A stretch of 64,000 nucleotides of DNA from Bacteroides sp. (GTDB lineage: Bacteria; Bacteroidota; Bacteroidia; Bacteroidales; Bacteroidaceae). The stretch covers positions 40,696 through 104,695 of the forward strand of contig JALCME010000019.1 of NCBI GenBank assembly GCA_022648295.1. Reading direction: 5' to 3'. Position numbers and translations under genes: made by a program. Positions 9,112 through 18,514 of the stretch are shown here, piece by piece. A model generated the notes under the pieces. The model worked only from the letters and a program-made list of their open reading frames with translations. It did no database searches and was not told the origin of the DNA. Position 1 is the first letter of the stretch; every line of letters begins with the position of its first letter.

Positions 9112-10365
9112 ATGGATTATCAAGCAACTTTATCATACTTATATGACAGTGTACCCATGTTTCAGCAAGTAGGAAGCACTGCATATAAAGAAGGTTTGGA
9201 AAATACGATAGCACTGGACGAACACTTTGAGCATCCACACCTGCATTTCCGTAGCATTCACATTGGAGGAACAAACGGTAAAGGATCTTGCTCACATACT
9301 CTTGCCGCTATTCTGCAAGAAGCGGGGTACCGTGTGGGGCTGTATACTTCACCCCACTTAATAGATTTTCGTGAACGTATCCGCATAAATGGTCAACCGA
9401 TCCCAGAGGAATATGTTATCCGTTTTATTGAAGATAATAAAAACTTCTTCGAGCCCCTTTACCCTTCCTTTTTCGAATTGACCACGGCGATGGCATTCCG
9501 CTATTTTGCCGATGAACAAATAGACGTGGCCATAGTGGAAGTAGGCCTTGGAGGACGTTTGGATTGTACGAACATCATACGTCCTGATTTAAGTATCATT
9601 ACCAACATCAGCCTTGATCATACTCAATTCTTAGGAGATACATTAGAAAAGATAGCCAGGGAAAAAGCTGGCATTATCAAAACAGAGATACCCGTAGTGA
9701 TAGGAGAAACAACGCGAGAAACCAGACCGGTATTTCTACAAAAAGCCAAAGAAATGCGTGCTCCCATTTACTTTGCAGAAGAGAATAAGCGAAACGATTA
9801 TCCGGAACTGGAATGTGAGTTAAAAGGCTTATATCAAGTACGGAATACCCAAACTTTACTCACTGCCCTCCCACTCCTTCAACAAGCTGGCTATCGGCTT
9901 AACGAACAGGCAGTCCGTAACGGTTTTGCGCATGTCTGTGAGTTAACCGGACTTATGGGAAGGTGGCAGAAACTACAGAATGCTCCAACGTTGATCTGTG
10001 ATACAGGGCATAATGTAGGGGGAATAACTTACATTGTAGAACAGCTTAAACAGCAACGGTACCGAAAATTACATATGATAATAGGAATGGTCAGTGATAA
10101 GGACGTTCGGGGGGTATTGTCCCTGCTTCCTCACAACGCCGAATATTATTTCACTAAAGCCAGCGTAAAACGGGCATTACCGGAAAAACGACTGGCAGAA
10201 CTCGCTACTCAAATCGGCCTGCAAGGAGAATGTTACCCGGATGTGCCATCTGCAGTACGGGCTGCACAAGAAAAAAGCCTCCCCGAAGATTTTATTTTCG
10301 TAGGAGGCAGTAGTTTTATTGTAGCAGATCTTTTAACGAATCGCAATACACTCAATCTCCACTAA
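9112..10365 (+). CDS. folC: Bifunctional folylpolyglutamate/dihydrofolate synthase
   Basis: Adds glutamate to dihydropteroate and to tetrahydrofolates using ATP, in the cytoplasm. The Mur-ligase-like fold is evident: P-loop GGTNGKGSCSHTLAAIL (residues about 52-68), the folate loop LYTSPHLIDFRERIRING, the EVGLGGRLDCTN and ITNISLDHTQFLG segments, and in the C-terminal domain DTGHNVGG. Length (417) is normal. Its last 33 nt overlap the 3' end of the convergent ridA gene. A promoter-like box stands at 9040-9047. Confidence 0.96.
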   Translation: MDYQATLSYLYDSVPMFQQVGSTAYKEGLENTIALDEHFEHPHLHFRSIHIGGTNGKGSCSHTLAAILQEAGYRVGLYTSPHLIDFRERIRINGQPIPEEYVIRFIEDNKNFFEPLYPSFFELTTAMAFRYFADEQIDVAIVEVGLGGRLDCTNIIRPDLSIITNISLDHTQFLGDTLEKIAREKAGIIKTEIPVVIGETTRETRPVFLQKAKEMRAPIYFAEENKRNDYPELECELKGLYQVRNTQTLLTALPLLQQAGYRLNEQAVRNGFAHVCELTGLMGRWQKLQNAPTLICDTGHNVGGITYIVEQLKQQRYRKLHMIIGMVSDKDVRGVLSLLPHNAEYYFTKASVKRALPEKRLAELATQIGLQGECYPDVPSAVRAAQEKSLPEDFIFVGGSSFIVADLLTNRNTLNLH

Positions 10366-10707
10366 AGCATTTTTAGGCAAAGCTTTTACTGCCACGGCAG
10401 AACGGGCAGGAAAGGCTTCGCTAAAATAAGTAGCATATACCTTATTCATCTCTGCAAACAATGACATGTCTGCTAAGAAGACTGTTGTCTTGACTACGTT
10501 GCCCATAGACAATCCCGCTTCCTCGAGAATATACTTCATATTAGCCAATGACTGAGTTGCCTGAGCTTCAATGCCGTCCGGCATATTACCACTAACAGCA
10601 TCAATAGGCAACTGTCCTGAAACAAACACCATATTATTTACTTCAACAGCTTGGCTATAAGGGCCAATGGCACCCGGAGCCTTCGAACTAGAAACGACTT
10701 TTTTCAT
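10333..10707 (-). CDS. ridA: RidA family enamine/imine deaminase
   Basis: A 124-residue RidA (YjgF/YER057c/UK114) protein that hydrolyses reactive 2-aminoacrylate-type enamines and imines released by PLP enzymes. Typical features are the opening KAPGAIGPYSQAV, VFVSGQLPID, the TTVFLADM strand, FPARSAVAVKALPKNALVEIE with the catalytic arginine in PARS, and the end of the barrel in IECIAIR. It converges on folC with a 33-nt coding overlap, an unusual but plausible arrangement because both frames are intact to their stops. Confidence 0.95.
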   Translation of the reverse strand: MKKVVSSSKAPGAIGPYSQAVEVNNMVFVSGQLPIDAVSGNMPDGIEAQATQSLANMKYILEEAGLSMGNVVKTTVFLADMSLFAEMNKVYATYFSEAFPARSAVAVKALPKNALVEIECIAIR

Positions 10708-10862
10708 TGCGATACAGAATTAATTATAATAAATCATCATGCCATGCAGTATTCTGCAAAGCCACGCATTTGTTTTAATATATACACATTGGATAATTGC
10801 ACTCATACTTATTTAACAGTTTAAACCTAGGCCTAGCTACATCGTCGATGCGGGATTTCCCC

Positions 10863-10900
10863 GGCAAAGGCTCTACTTCCGAAAGAAGAGGGCCTTTGTT
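10863..10900. other. Hairpin in the ridA / TPR-protein gap
   Basis: CAAAGGC (10865-10871) and the complementary GCCTTTG (10892-10898) can pair around an imperfect inner stem. It lies just after the end of the minus-strand TPR gene. A weak terminator for that operon is possible, but the flanking T run is poor. The remaining bases of 10708-10924 show nothing else clear. Confidence 0.35.
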
Positions 10901-10924
10901 TATTCCAGCAAACCAACTAAAGCC

Positions 10925-12628
10925 CTATTTACAATGCTTTTTAATTAAAGCATCCACGTTAGGATCACCCAACTCCTTGGCTTTGGCAAAACTTGCACAT
11001 GCTTCACTATCCTGTTTCAATTGTAGCTGAGCTATTCCCATCAAACGATAAGCTTCTCCATATTTAGGATCAATTTCCAACGCTTTCTTTAATACATTAA
11101 TAGCCTCTTCATTTCGACCGACACGAATATTAATCACAGCCAGTTCCGCACGATATGTTAAATCTTTAGGATTTACGCTAATAGCTTTTGCCATATCGTC
11201 CAATGCCAATTGAAACTGCTTTGCCTGAAGAGCAGCTTGTTCACGATAATAATAAAACAAATCGTTTACATTACCGTTTACAGCATTGAAATAGTCATTA
11301 TAATCAGCTACCGCCTCACGTGCCAGTCCGGCATTCATACGAGCTTGGGCACGCTCTAATAAATAAGGTGCAGCCGACTCGGTATAAGGCTGAATACAAT
11401 GCGCTACACAACTATCCATCAAAGCCAAAATCTCAGCGGAAGATGCTTTCATTAGCTCTTTAGTTTTTGCAGCACTAAAGAATGTAGCAGGCGAAACCAG
11501 ATTTGTTTTATTCACTTTCTCATAATCAGCAAGAGCAGCTGCATAATCTTGTTTGGCAAATTGAATATCTCCTTCCAATTGAATGTACATAGGAAGAGCT
11601 TGTATTTCTATAGCTTTCTGGATTTCTCCCAAGGCCCTATCATACGTCCAGTCTTTATAGATGGAGCTTGGCTTGCTCAACTGATAACCATAAATCATTT
11701 TAGCGCGATTGTAATAAACGTCATCTTTCTTTTTTGTAACCTCAAGCGCTTTATCGATATCAGCTTCCACTTTATCCATTGACACTGATTCATTTGAAAC
11801 GGCAAGTTGGTTAAACGCCCTGCGGAGATAACCGTCCGCACTATCAGGAAATTTAAGAATAAAACGATCAAGCAATTTAGCATATTCCGCCGGGGACAAT
11901 TGGGAAGAAGCCATATAAAGAAGAACCAATGCCTGCTCTTCGGTATCAGGTAAAGCTTTTGGAATGCCAATTCCTTTTAGCGCCCAATCATTATATGAAA
12001 GGGCATTGATATTTTGAGCCATAGCGAAATCCGCACCTATACCATAACACACCGTGGCAGTATCTTGTCCGGATGACTTCTGAGCAAGAGCAAAGACCTC
12101 CCCTTCGGCAGAAGTCAGCGGGCAGCTAACCATCTTATCATCCAAATGCATGTTAAGAGTATAGTAAGCGTATTTTTCCACTACTTTAGTAATGTCTTTC
12201 ACTTGCCCTGCTGTATACGAGCGATCTTTTTGTGTGGAATAAGGCAACAGATAAACATCACTGCCAACCGCCGGAGAAGTAGCCGCAACTTTTAACGCCA
12301 CTACTTTTTTACCAGAGACAGTAACATGGAATTTTACGACATCATACATATCATTCGCGCCCATGATGTCCTCAACAGGCATTTTCTCACCTTCGTAGTT
12401 GATAACAACAGCCCGTTGAGCTCCCTTGAATAAACCATAATCGGACAATGCTATTCCATCTTCAGAAACAAAAAAGCCATTCCCCGTATTAAGAATTTTG
12501 TCGTTCTTATCGTAAGTTATAATCGAAAAGACGGCACGTTTGGCCTTTTCCACCCACTTAGGTGCTTGAGCCATACTCCACTGAGCCAATAAACAGAGGC
12601 TAAGCGTTAACAATACTTTTTTATTCAT
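10925..12628 (-). CDS. Secreted protein with degenerate trypsin-like domain and TPRs
   Basis: A 567-residue protein with a clear signal peptide (MNKKVLLTLSLCLLAQWSMAQ). Residues about 25-230 resemble an HtrA-like trypsin fold: GNGFFVSEDGIALSDYGLF aligns with the strand that should carry the catalytic His, MYDVVKF with the Asp region, and TSAEGEVFAL with the place of the GNSGG serine loop. The His and the GNSGG serine are not visible, so it is probably not a protease. Residues about 230-567 are TPR repeats, ending with GEAYRLMGIAQLQLKQDSEACASF. It starts 3 nt after rlmB and ends the operon. A periplasmic scaffold role is inference. Confidence 0.75.
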   Translation of the reverse strand: MNKKVLLTLSLCLLAQWSMAQAPKWVEKAKRAVFSIITYDKNDKILNTGNGFFVSEDGIALSDYGLFKGAQRAVVINYEGEKMPVEDIMGANDMYDVVKFHVTVSGKKVVALKVAATSPAVGSDVYLLPYSTQKDRSYTAGQVKDITKVVEKYAYYTLNMHLDDKMVSCPLTSAEGEVFALAQKSSGQDTATVCYGIGADFAMAQNINALSYNDWALKGIGIPKALPDTEEQALVLLYMASSQLSPAEYAKLLDRFILKFPDSADGYLRRAFNQLAVSNESVSMDKVEADIDKALEVTKKKDDVYYNRAKMIYGYQLSKPSSIYKDWTYDRALGEIQKAIEIQALPMYIQLEGDIQFAKQDYAAALADYEKVNKTNLVSPATFFSAAKTKELMKASSAEILALMDSCVAHCIQPYTESAAPYLLERAQARMNAGLAREAVADYNDYFNAVNGNVNDLFYYYREQAALQAKQFQLALDDMAKAISVNPKDLTYRAELAVINIRVGRNEEAINVLKKALEIDPKYGEAYRLMGIAQLQLKQDSEACASFAKAKELGDPNVDALIKKHCK

Positions 12629-12631
12629 ATA

Positions 12632-13372
12632 TCAATTTATTCTTTGTTTCACTGCCTCATAAATCAAGATTCCCGCTGCAACAGAAACATTAAGCGACTC
12701 AATGCTTCCTAACATAGGAATCTTTACCCATTCGTCACAAAGGGACAAATTATCATAAGAAACTCCTTTGTCTTCAGCCCCCATAACAATGCATACCGGA
12801 CCGCTGTAATCCGCTTTAGTATAATCATAATCGCCCTTCTCTGTAGCCGCCACAATCCGAAACCCGCTATCTTTAAGGAAATGCAATGCTTCTTTCAGAC
12901 TTTGTTCACGACACACCGGCAACGTATGCAATGCGCCGGCAGATGTCTTTACCGCATCCGCATTCACCGAAACACTCCCACGTGCCGGAATAATAATGGC
13001 ATCAACTGCAGCACACTCACATGTACGGGAGATCGCTCCAAAGTTACGAACGTCCGTAATGCCATCCAACATAACAAAGAACGGATTCTTACCTTGTTCA
13101 AAAAGAAAAGGCACCAGATCTTCTATTTTTTGGTAAGTGACAGAAGAGATAAAAGCTACCACTCCCTGGTGGTTCTTACGCGTTATCCGGTTGATGCGCT
13201 CTACCGGGACGCGTTGTATTGGAATTAAAGTTCCCTTTAAAGCAGTAAAAAGTTCTTTCGACAAATCACTTTGGATATCTTTTTTCACCAATATCTTATC
13301 AATCTCTCTCCCTGCCTGTACAGCCTCTATCACGGCTCGAACGCCAAAAATCATTTCAGTCTTATCAATCAT
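12632..13372 (-). CDS. rlmB: TrmH/SpoU family rRNA 2'-O-methyltransferase
   Basis: A 246-residue SPOUT methyltransferase with the N-terminal L30e-like RNA-binding domain (IFGVRAVIEAVQAGREIDKIL) and all three SpoU motifs: motif 1 NFGAISRTCECAAVDAIIIP, motif 2 IVMGAEDKGVS and motif 3 IPMLGSIESLNVSVAAGILI. It uses S-adenosylmethionine; the best match in architecture is RlmB, which methylates G2251 of 23S rRNA, though related TrmH-type targets cannot be excluded. It lies 36 nt after recN and 3 nt before the TPR gene. Confidence 0.9.
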   Translation of the reverse strand: MIDKTEMIFGVRAVIEAVQAGREIDKILVKKDIQSDLSKELFTALKGTLIPIQRVPVERINRITRKNHQGVVAFISSVTYQKIEDLVPFLFEQGKNPFFVMLDGITDVRNFGAISRTCECAAVDAIIIPARGSVSVNADAVKTSAGALHTLPVCREQSLKEALHFLKDSGFRIVAATEKGDYDYTKADYSGPVCIVMGAEDKGVSYDNLSLCDEWVKIPMLGSIESLNVSVAAGILIYEAVKQRIN

Positions 13373-13408
13373 CTATTCATTCAGTATTTAAATAAAAACA
13401 AAAAACAG

Positions 13409-15073
13409 CTATTCTTTGATACCAAGCAACGATTTCGCATTGTTCAAAGCCGCTTCAGTTAAAGTTGATCCACTTAGCATATGAGCAACCTCCTCCACTC
13501 TTTCTTTGTCTGTCAGTCGACAAATATAACTATTCGTTTCTGTCGCAGTATCCTGTTTATAAACTTTATAGTGAACCCTTCCACGCGAAGCTATTTGGGG
13601 TAAATGGGTAATGCTAATGACTTGGCGATTATGCTCCCCCATCTCCTCCATAATATCAGCCATGCGGTCTGCTATTTCACCCGAGACCCCTGTATCTATC
13701 TCATCAAACAGAATTGTCGGCAATTTTACCGCACCGGCTATCATAGCCTTTAAGGACAACATGACCCTGGCTATTTCACCGCCGGAAGCAACAGAAGAGA
13801 TATTCTGCAGAACGCCATTTTTGTTTGCAGAGAAGAGAAAGTTTACCGTATCCACCCCATGTATTCCGGGCTCTTTACGTATGCCAATTTCTACTTGAAA
13901 ACGCACGTGGGGCATCCCCAAAGGTACTAAACGCGTTGCCATTTGTTTTTCCACTTCCCGGGCAGTCTTCGTACGTGACTGAGTTAAAATAGCAGCTTGT
14001 TTTTCTACTTTCACACGCAAATCTTCGCTATGCTTCTTCAAACTATTAATCTGCTCATCATAAGATGTAATTGCAGACAGCTTATCGCTATATTCTTGTT
14101 GAAGAGACAATAATTCTATTACACTTGACACCCGGTGCTTCTGCTGCAAAGTATAAATCAGATTTAATCTATCATTAACTTCTTCCAGACGAACCGGATT
14201 AAATTCAATGTTTTCTTCTTTAGAAGAAATTTCCTGTGAAATATCTTTTAGCTCAATATATGCACTCTCCAAACGGTCTGCTAGCTCGGATGACACGGAA
14301 TAGACTTTCTTTAACCCGGATATGGCATTCAGGCTCTCTTTCAATGCAGGAAGTATGCCATTTTCATCAGCTATTAGAAGCTGTTCCGAACGATACAGTC
14401 CGGCTTTTATTTCTTCTGCATGACTCAACATTTCAGCTTCCTGTTCCAGTTCCTCTTGTTCTTCCGATGACAAATGAGCTTCTTCCAGTTGCTCAAATTG
14501 GAAACGAACATAATCTTCATCAGCTTTATTTTCTTCCGCACGAATCATCAGTTCCTTTAATTCCTCCTGCACCTGCTTCCACGATTTATACAAACCCTGA
14601 TATGCAGAAAGCAATTCTTCATTATGAGCCAAAATATCGAGTACATTAAGCTGAAAGCCTTCTTGATTCAATAAAAGGTTTTGATGTTGGGAGTGAACAT
14701 CTATTAATTGTTCTCCCAACTCTTTCATTTGCACCAGTGAAGCGGGAGTATCATTAATAAAAGCCCGGCTTTTACCGGAAGCTTGCACCTCACGTCTGAG
14801 AATACACTCATCTTCATATTCCAACTCATTCTCTTTAAAGAACGGTTGCATTCCATACGCGGAAATATCAAAATGAGCCTCAATAACACACCTGGAAGCC
14901 CCCTGGCGAATAGCCTTCACATCAGCGCGCTGTCCTAACAACAATCCAATGGCACCTAGAATTATAGATTTTCCAGCTCCAGTCTCTCCCGTAATAACAG
15001 AAAATCCTGCACTGAAATCAATATCCAATTTTTCTATTAGTGCATAATTTTGTATATGAAGTGAACGTAGCAT
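13409..15073 (-). CDS. recN: DNA repair protein RecN
   Basis: An SMC-like ATPase of 554 residues that acts early in double-strand break repair. Walker A is VITGETGAGKSIILGAIGLL (residues about 27-46); the middle 150-370 region is Glu/Lys-rich coiled coil; the ABC signature is VASGGEIARVMLSLKAMI; Walker B is LFDEIDTGVSGEIADRM. Length and order match the family. It sits between coaBC (28 nt upstream) and rlmB, inside the run starting at dnaN. Confidence 0.97.
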   Translation of the reverse strand: MLRSLHIQNYALIEKLDIDFSAGFSVITGETGAGKSIILGAIGLLLGQRADVKAIRQGASRCVIEAHFDISAYGMQPFFKENELEYEDECILRREVQASGKSRAFINDTPASLVQMKELGEQLIDVHSQHQNLLLNQEGFQLNVLDILAHNEELLSAYQGLYKSWKQVQEELKELMIRAEENKADEDYVRFQFEQLEEAHLSSEEQEELEQEAEMLSHAEEIKAGLYRSEQLLIADENGILPALKESLNAISGLKKVYSVSSELADRLESAYIELKDISQEISSKEENIEFNPVRLEEVNDRLNLIYTLQQKHRVSSVIELLSLQQEYSDKLSAITSYDEQINSLKKHSEDLRVKVEKQAAILTQSRTKTAREVEKQMATRLVPLGMPHVRFQVEIGIRKEPGIHGVDTVNFLFSANKNGVLQNISSVASGGEIARVMLSLKAMIAGAVKLPTILFDEIDTGVSGEIADRMADIMEEMGEHNRQVISITHLPQIASRGRVHYKVYKQDTATETNSYICRLTDKERVEEVAHMLSGSTLTEAALNNAKSLLGIKE

Positions 15074-15101
15074 TATTCTTAGTCGTTACAAAAAACAATC
15101 A

Positions 15102-16325
15102 TTACTTCTTTCGCAATTCTTTCACCAACCGATCTACAATATCCACAGCAACTTCAGCTTTTGATTTCAAAGGATAATCATTGCGTCCATCTTTATCAAT
15201 AATGCTGATTTTATTGGTATCACATTGGAAACCGGCACCGTTATCCTGCAATGAATTTAAAACAATAAAATCCAGATTTTTACGTTTCAATTTATCTTCT
15301 GCATGTTGTTGACCTTCATCTGTTTCAAGGGCAAAACCCACCGAAACTAGTCCCGGATACATTGTTTTTAGTCCACCCACATAAGCGGCAATATCCTTTG
15401 TAGGCTTTAAGTGCAAGGTCAAATCACCTCTTTCCTCTCGCTTAATCTTTGTACTGTTCTCTTGTTCCGGAGAAAAGTCTGCTACTGCAGCCGAAAGAAT
15501 AACAGCATCCAAATTTCCTAATAACCCACTTACACTGCCATACATCTGTTCCGCTGATTCAACATCAAAACGCTGGATATTGGCATATTTAGTTCTTAAT
15601 TGAACCGGACCAGTAATCAAAATAACCTTTGCTCCTCTGCTTGCACACTCATCGGCAATGGCAAACCCCATTTTACCGGAGGAATAATTTCCGATAAAAC
15701 GTACCGGATCAATTTTTTCGTAAGTAGGACCGGCAGTGATCATTATCGTCCTGCCGCATAAATCACCTTCCTCATAAGCAAAAAAATCAGCTAAATATTG
15801 AATTATCGCCTCTGGCTCTTCCATACGTCCTTTCCCGACCAAGTGACTGGCAAGTTCGCCGGTAGCAGGTTCTATTATATGATTTCCAAATGACCGGAGA
15901 ATATTCAGATTCTTTTGTGTAGAAGAATGTGCATACATATCCAAGTCCATAGCAGGTGCTACAAAAACAGGCGCTTTAGCCGACAGATAAGTTGTAATCA
16001 ACATATTATCAGCTATTCCGTTTGCCATTTTACCAATAGTAGAAGCAGTAGCAGGGGCAATCAACATGGCATCAGCCCACAAGCCAAGATCCACATGGCT
16101 ATTCCAAGTGCCATCACGCTGAGCAAAAAAATCACTGATAACGGGTTTCCCGGTTAGAGCGGAAAGAGTTACAGGTGTAATAAATTCTTTCCCCGACGGT
16201 GTAATAACTACCTGAACTTCTGCACCTTGCTTAATTAAACCACGAATAATATAGCATGCTTTATAAGCAGCAATACTTCCCGTAATTCCTAATATTATTT
16301 TTTTCCCGTCAAGTGTACTAGCCAT
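15102..16325 (-). CDS. coaBC: Phosphopantothenoylcysteine decarboxylase / synthetase
   Basis: Bifunctional coenzyme A enzyme of 407 residues. The N-terminal FMN-dependent CoaC half (to about residue 185) starts LGITGSIAAYKACYIIRG and contains the catalytic His in NSHVDLGLWADAMLIAPAT and the PAMDLDMYAH motif. The CTP-dependent CoaB half begins IMITAGPTYEKIDPVRFIG and NYSSGKMGFAIADEC and has the conserved lysines of STKIKREE and the KPTKDI segment. It overlaps nothing but starts 4 nt after the exonuclease gene stop, so translation is probably coupled. Confidence 0.97.
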   Translation of the reverse strand: MASTLDGKKIILGITGSIAAYKACYIIRGLIKQGAEVQVVITPSGKEFITPVTLSALTGKPVISDFFAQRDGTWNSHVDLGLWADAMLIAPATASTIGKMANGIADNMLITTYLSAKAPVFVAPAMDLDMYAHSSTQKNLNILRSFGNHIIEPATGELASHLVGKGRMEEPEAIIQYLADFFAYEEGDLCGRTIMITAGPTYEKIDPVRFIGNYSSGKMGFAIADECASRGAKVILITGPVQLRTKYANIQRFDVESAEQMYGSVSGLLGNLDAVILSAAVADFSPEQENSTKIKREERGDLTLHLKPTKDIAAYVGGLKTMYPGLVSVGFALETDEGQQHAEDKLKRKNLDFIVLNSLQDNGAGFQCDTNKISIIDKDGRNDYPLKSKAEVAVDIVDRLVKELRKK

Positions 16326-16329
16326 AGTC

Positions 16330-17103
16330 TTATCGTTTTTCTGTCATTTCACGTAAACGAATCTTTGTAAGCATAGCCTTTGTATTTAAAGTAAAATCAC
16401 TATTAAGTATCCAGCTATAATAACCAGGATCTTTTTTCAAGACTTCTGCAACCGACATTCCTCTATATTTTCCAAAATTAAATACTTCCACCCCATTATT
16501 ATCATAGACCATACGCCCCGCAAAATCTACGTTTTTATTAAAGCTGGAATAATCCGAAAGATAAGCAATATCATTTTTCAAGTCAGCATAACGATCAAGC
16601 TGCGCCATAAGTACTTCATAGGTGGCACGAGTATCAGCTTCAGCCGTGTGAGCATCTTCCAAATTTCTACCGCAATAAAATTTATAAGCAGCCGAAAGCG
16701 TACGCTGCTCCATTTTATGGAAAATAACCTGTACATCCACAAACTTACGACGGCTCAAATCAATATCCACTCCGGCACGAAGGAACTCCTCCGCCAATAC
16801 CGGAATATCAAAACGATTGGAATTAAAACCGGCTAAATCACATCCTTCTATTGCATTGGCTATACTACGGGCAACTCCTTTAAAAGTAGGACATTCCGCA
16901 ATATCCGCATCATAAATGCCATGAATGGCCGAAGCCTCTTCAGGAATATGCATTTCCGGATTAATACGCATTGTTTTAGCTTCTTCGTTACCATTAGGAA
17001 AGACTTTAAGATAGCACATTTCGACAATACGATCTACATTGATATTTGTACCTGTGGTTTCCAAATCAAAAAACACTATAGGATTTTTGAGATTTAATTT
17101 CAT
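16330..17103 (-). CDS. DnaQ-type 3'-5' exonuclease, ExoX-like
   Basis: A 257-residue DEDDh exonuclease. Exo I is FFDLETTGTNINVDRIVEM with the first two acidic residues, Exo II is AGFNSNRFDIPVLAEEF, and Exo III is AHTAEADTRATYEVL with the His-x4-Asp pair. The C-terminal 60 residues (VFNFGKYRGMSVAEVLKK and YYSWILNSDF) form the small domain also present in exonuclease X. A role in proofreading or repair is suggested by its place next to dnaN and recN, but it is not proven to be the replicative epsilon subunit. Confidence 0.9.
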   Translation of the reverse strand: MKLNLKNPIVFFDLETTGTNINVDRIVEMCYLKVFPNGNEEAKTMRINPEMHIPEEASAIHGIYDADIAECPTFKGVARSIANAIEGCDLAGFNSNRFDIPVLAEEFLRAGVDIDLSRRKFVDVQVIFHKMEQRTLSAAYKFYCGRNLEDAHTAEADTRATYEVLMAQLDRYADLKNDIAYLSDYSSFNKNVDFAGRMVYDNNGVEVFNFGKYRGMSVAEVLKKDPGYYSWILNSDFTLNTKAMLTKIRLREMTEKR

Positions 17104-17124
17104 TGATTTATATATTAAGTGAAA

Positions 17125-17195
17125 GGAGACAAGTTAACGCAGATACAAGGTTACTCTAAAAACTAACCTCATTAACAACCCGCTAACTTGTCCCC
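17125..17195 (-). other. Nested hairpin between dnaN and the exonuclease gene
   Basis: GACAAGTTAACG (17128-17139) pairs with CGCTAACTTGTC (17181-17192) with one mismatch, enclosing an inner GGTTA/TAACC hairpin (17149-17153 and 17164-17168). The element fills most of the 111-nt gap after dnaN. There is no strong T run on the minus strand, so it may be an RNA processing or attenuation site rather than a full terminator. Confidence 0.5.
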
Positions 17196-17214
17196 CTTAT
17201 TAAATTGGTTTCTT

Positions 17215-18339
17215 TCAGTCGTTTAACATCATGGGCATTAGTAACATCAATAAATCTTCATTTTCCTCCTGTTCAACCGGAATTATAACTCCCGCGCGTG
17301 AAGGATCAGCCAATTCTATAATTATTTCATCGGCAGATATATTATTTAAAATATCAATTAAAAAAGTAGATTTAAACCCTATGCTCATAGGATTACCATC
17401 ATATTGACAAGTCAATGTTTCCTCCGCGGAAGTGGAGAAGTCAATATCTTGAGCCGAAACGACCACCTGATTAGCCAGTAAGCGCAATTTTATCAAGCTG
17501 CTTGCCTGAGATGAAAAGATAGAAACACGCCTCAATGCTCCAATTAACAACATCCTGTCCATGGTGACTTTATAAGGATTGTTCTGCGGAATAACAGAAT
17601 TATAATTGGGATAACGTCCTTCAATAAGACGGCAGAACATACGGAACTTGTTCAAAGTAAACACGGCATTACGTTCGTCAAACTCAATCAATACCGAATT
17701 TTGCTCCTTCAATAACAAATTTTTGATTAATAACGCAGGCTTCTTGGGTAAAATAAAAGCAGCACGTTCACTTCCTTTCGTAGTCAAAGTCTTACAGCGT
17801 ACTAACTTATGACCATCAGAAGCCACCATCGTTATATCTTCAGTAGTTATATCGAAATAAATACCATTCATCACCGGACGAAGCTCATCATCTGCCGTTG
17901 CAAACACAGATCTATTAATACCAGCTAATAGTACTTGTGCATCTATATCTACACGTACCGCATTATCGCCCAAAGCTGCTGATTTAGGAAATTCATCGGC
18001 ATTCTGTCCCATTAAACCATATTTTCCATTCTGATATAGCACCTTTATTTCCAATGAATTCACATCCACCTCAAACGTTAAAGGCTGATCTGGTAATTCT
18101 TTAAGTGCATCCAAGATGGTTCTGGCGGCAACACAAAAGCGACCATTAGAATCACTTTCATTCACTTCAATAGTAGTCACCATTGTTGTTTCACTATCCG
18201 AAGCAGTCACAGACAAGGTTCCATCCTCCAATTCAAATAAAAAATAGTCTAAAATTGGTAACGTGTTTTTTGAATTAATCACACGGCTGATAGCTTGTAA
18301 ATGATTGGAGAGTACAGTACTCGAAACGATAAATTTCAT
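17215..18339 (-). CDS. dnaN: DNA polymerase III beta subunit (sliding clamp)
   Basis: The processivity clamp of the replicative polymerase, 374 residues when started at the ATG of 18337-18339 (MKFIVSSTVLSNHLQAISRV), which is the family's usual N-terminus; an upstream in-frame start at 18381 would add 14 odd residues. Three repeated clamp domains are recognisable, with NTLPILDYFLFELEDG in the first, NGIYFDI and DGHKLVRC in the second and a C-terminus of LLMLLMPMMLND. A TAACTTTG box at 18401-18408 on the minus strand precedes it. It heads the exonuclease-coaBC-recN-rlmB run. Confidence 0.97.
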   Translation of the reverse strand: MKFIVSSTVLSNHLQAISRVINSKNTLPILDYFLFELEDGTLSVTASDSETTMVTTIEVNESDSNGRFCVAARTILDALKELPDQPLTFEVDVNSLEIKVLYQNGKYGLMGQNADEFPKSAALGDNAVRVDIDAQVLLAGINRSVFATADDELRPVMNGIYFDITTEDITMVASDGHKLVRCKTLTTKGSERAAFILPKKPALLIKNLLLKEQNSVLIEFDERNAVFTLNKFRMFCRLIEGRYPNYNSVIPQNNPYKVTMDRMLLIGALRRVSIFSSQASSLIKLRLLANQVVVSAQDIDFSTSAEETLTCQYDGNPMSIGFKSTFLIDILNNISADEIIIELADPSRAGVIIPVEQEENEDLLMLLMPMMLND

Positions 18340-18400
18340 ATATTCTGTGTATTTAAGTTTTATATTAATCCAATTTATCACTGACTGATATAGTATCGGA

Positions 18401-18408
18401 CAAAGTTA
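18401..18408 (-). promoter_or_regulatory. Bacteroides -7 box for dnaN
   Basis: CAAAGTTA on the plus strand reads TAACTTTG on the minus strand, matching TAnnTTTG, 62 nt before the dnaN ATG; a TTGG lies about 16 nt upstream on the same strand. Confidence 0.6.
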
Positions 18409-18483
18409 CAAAAAAAGATTTTCCAACCGCTATGTTTCTTTAGAAAAACATCCCCAATATCGTCGAATATTCCTAAAAAATTG

Positions 18484-18491
18484 TAACTTCG
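18484..18491 (+). promoter_or_regulatory. -7 box for the DUF3127 gene
   Basis: TAACTTCG is one base off the TAnnTTTG consensus, 24 nt before the ATG at 18515, facing away from the dnaN promoter. Confidence 0.5.
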
Positions 18492-18514
18492 CACCGTCAT
18501 TTAAACAAAGAACA

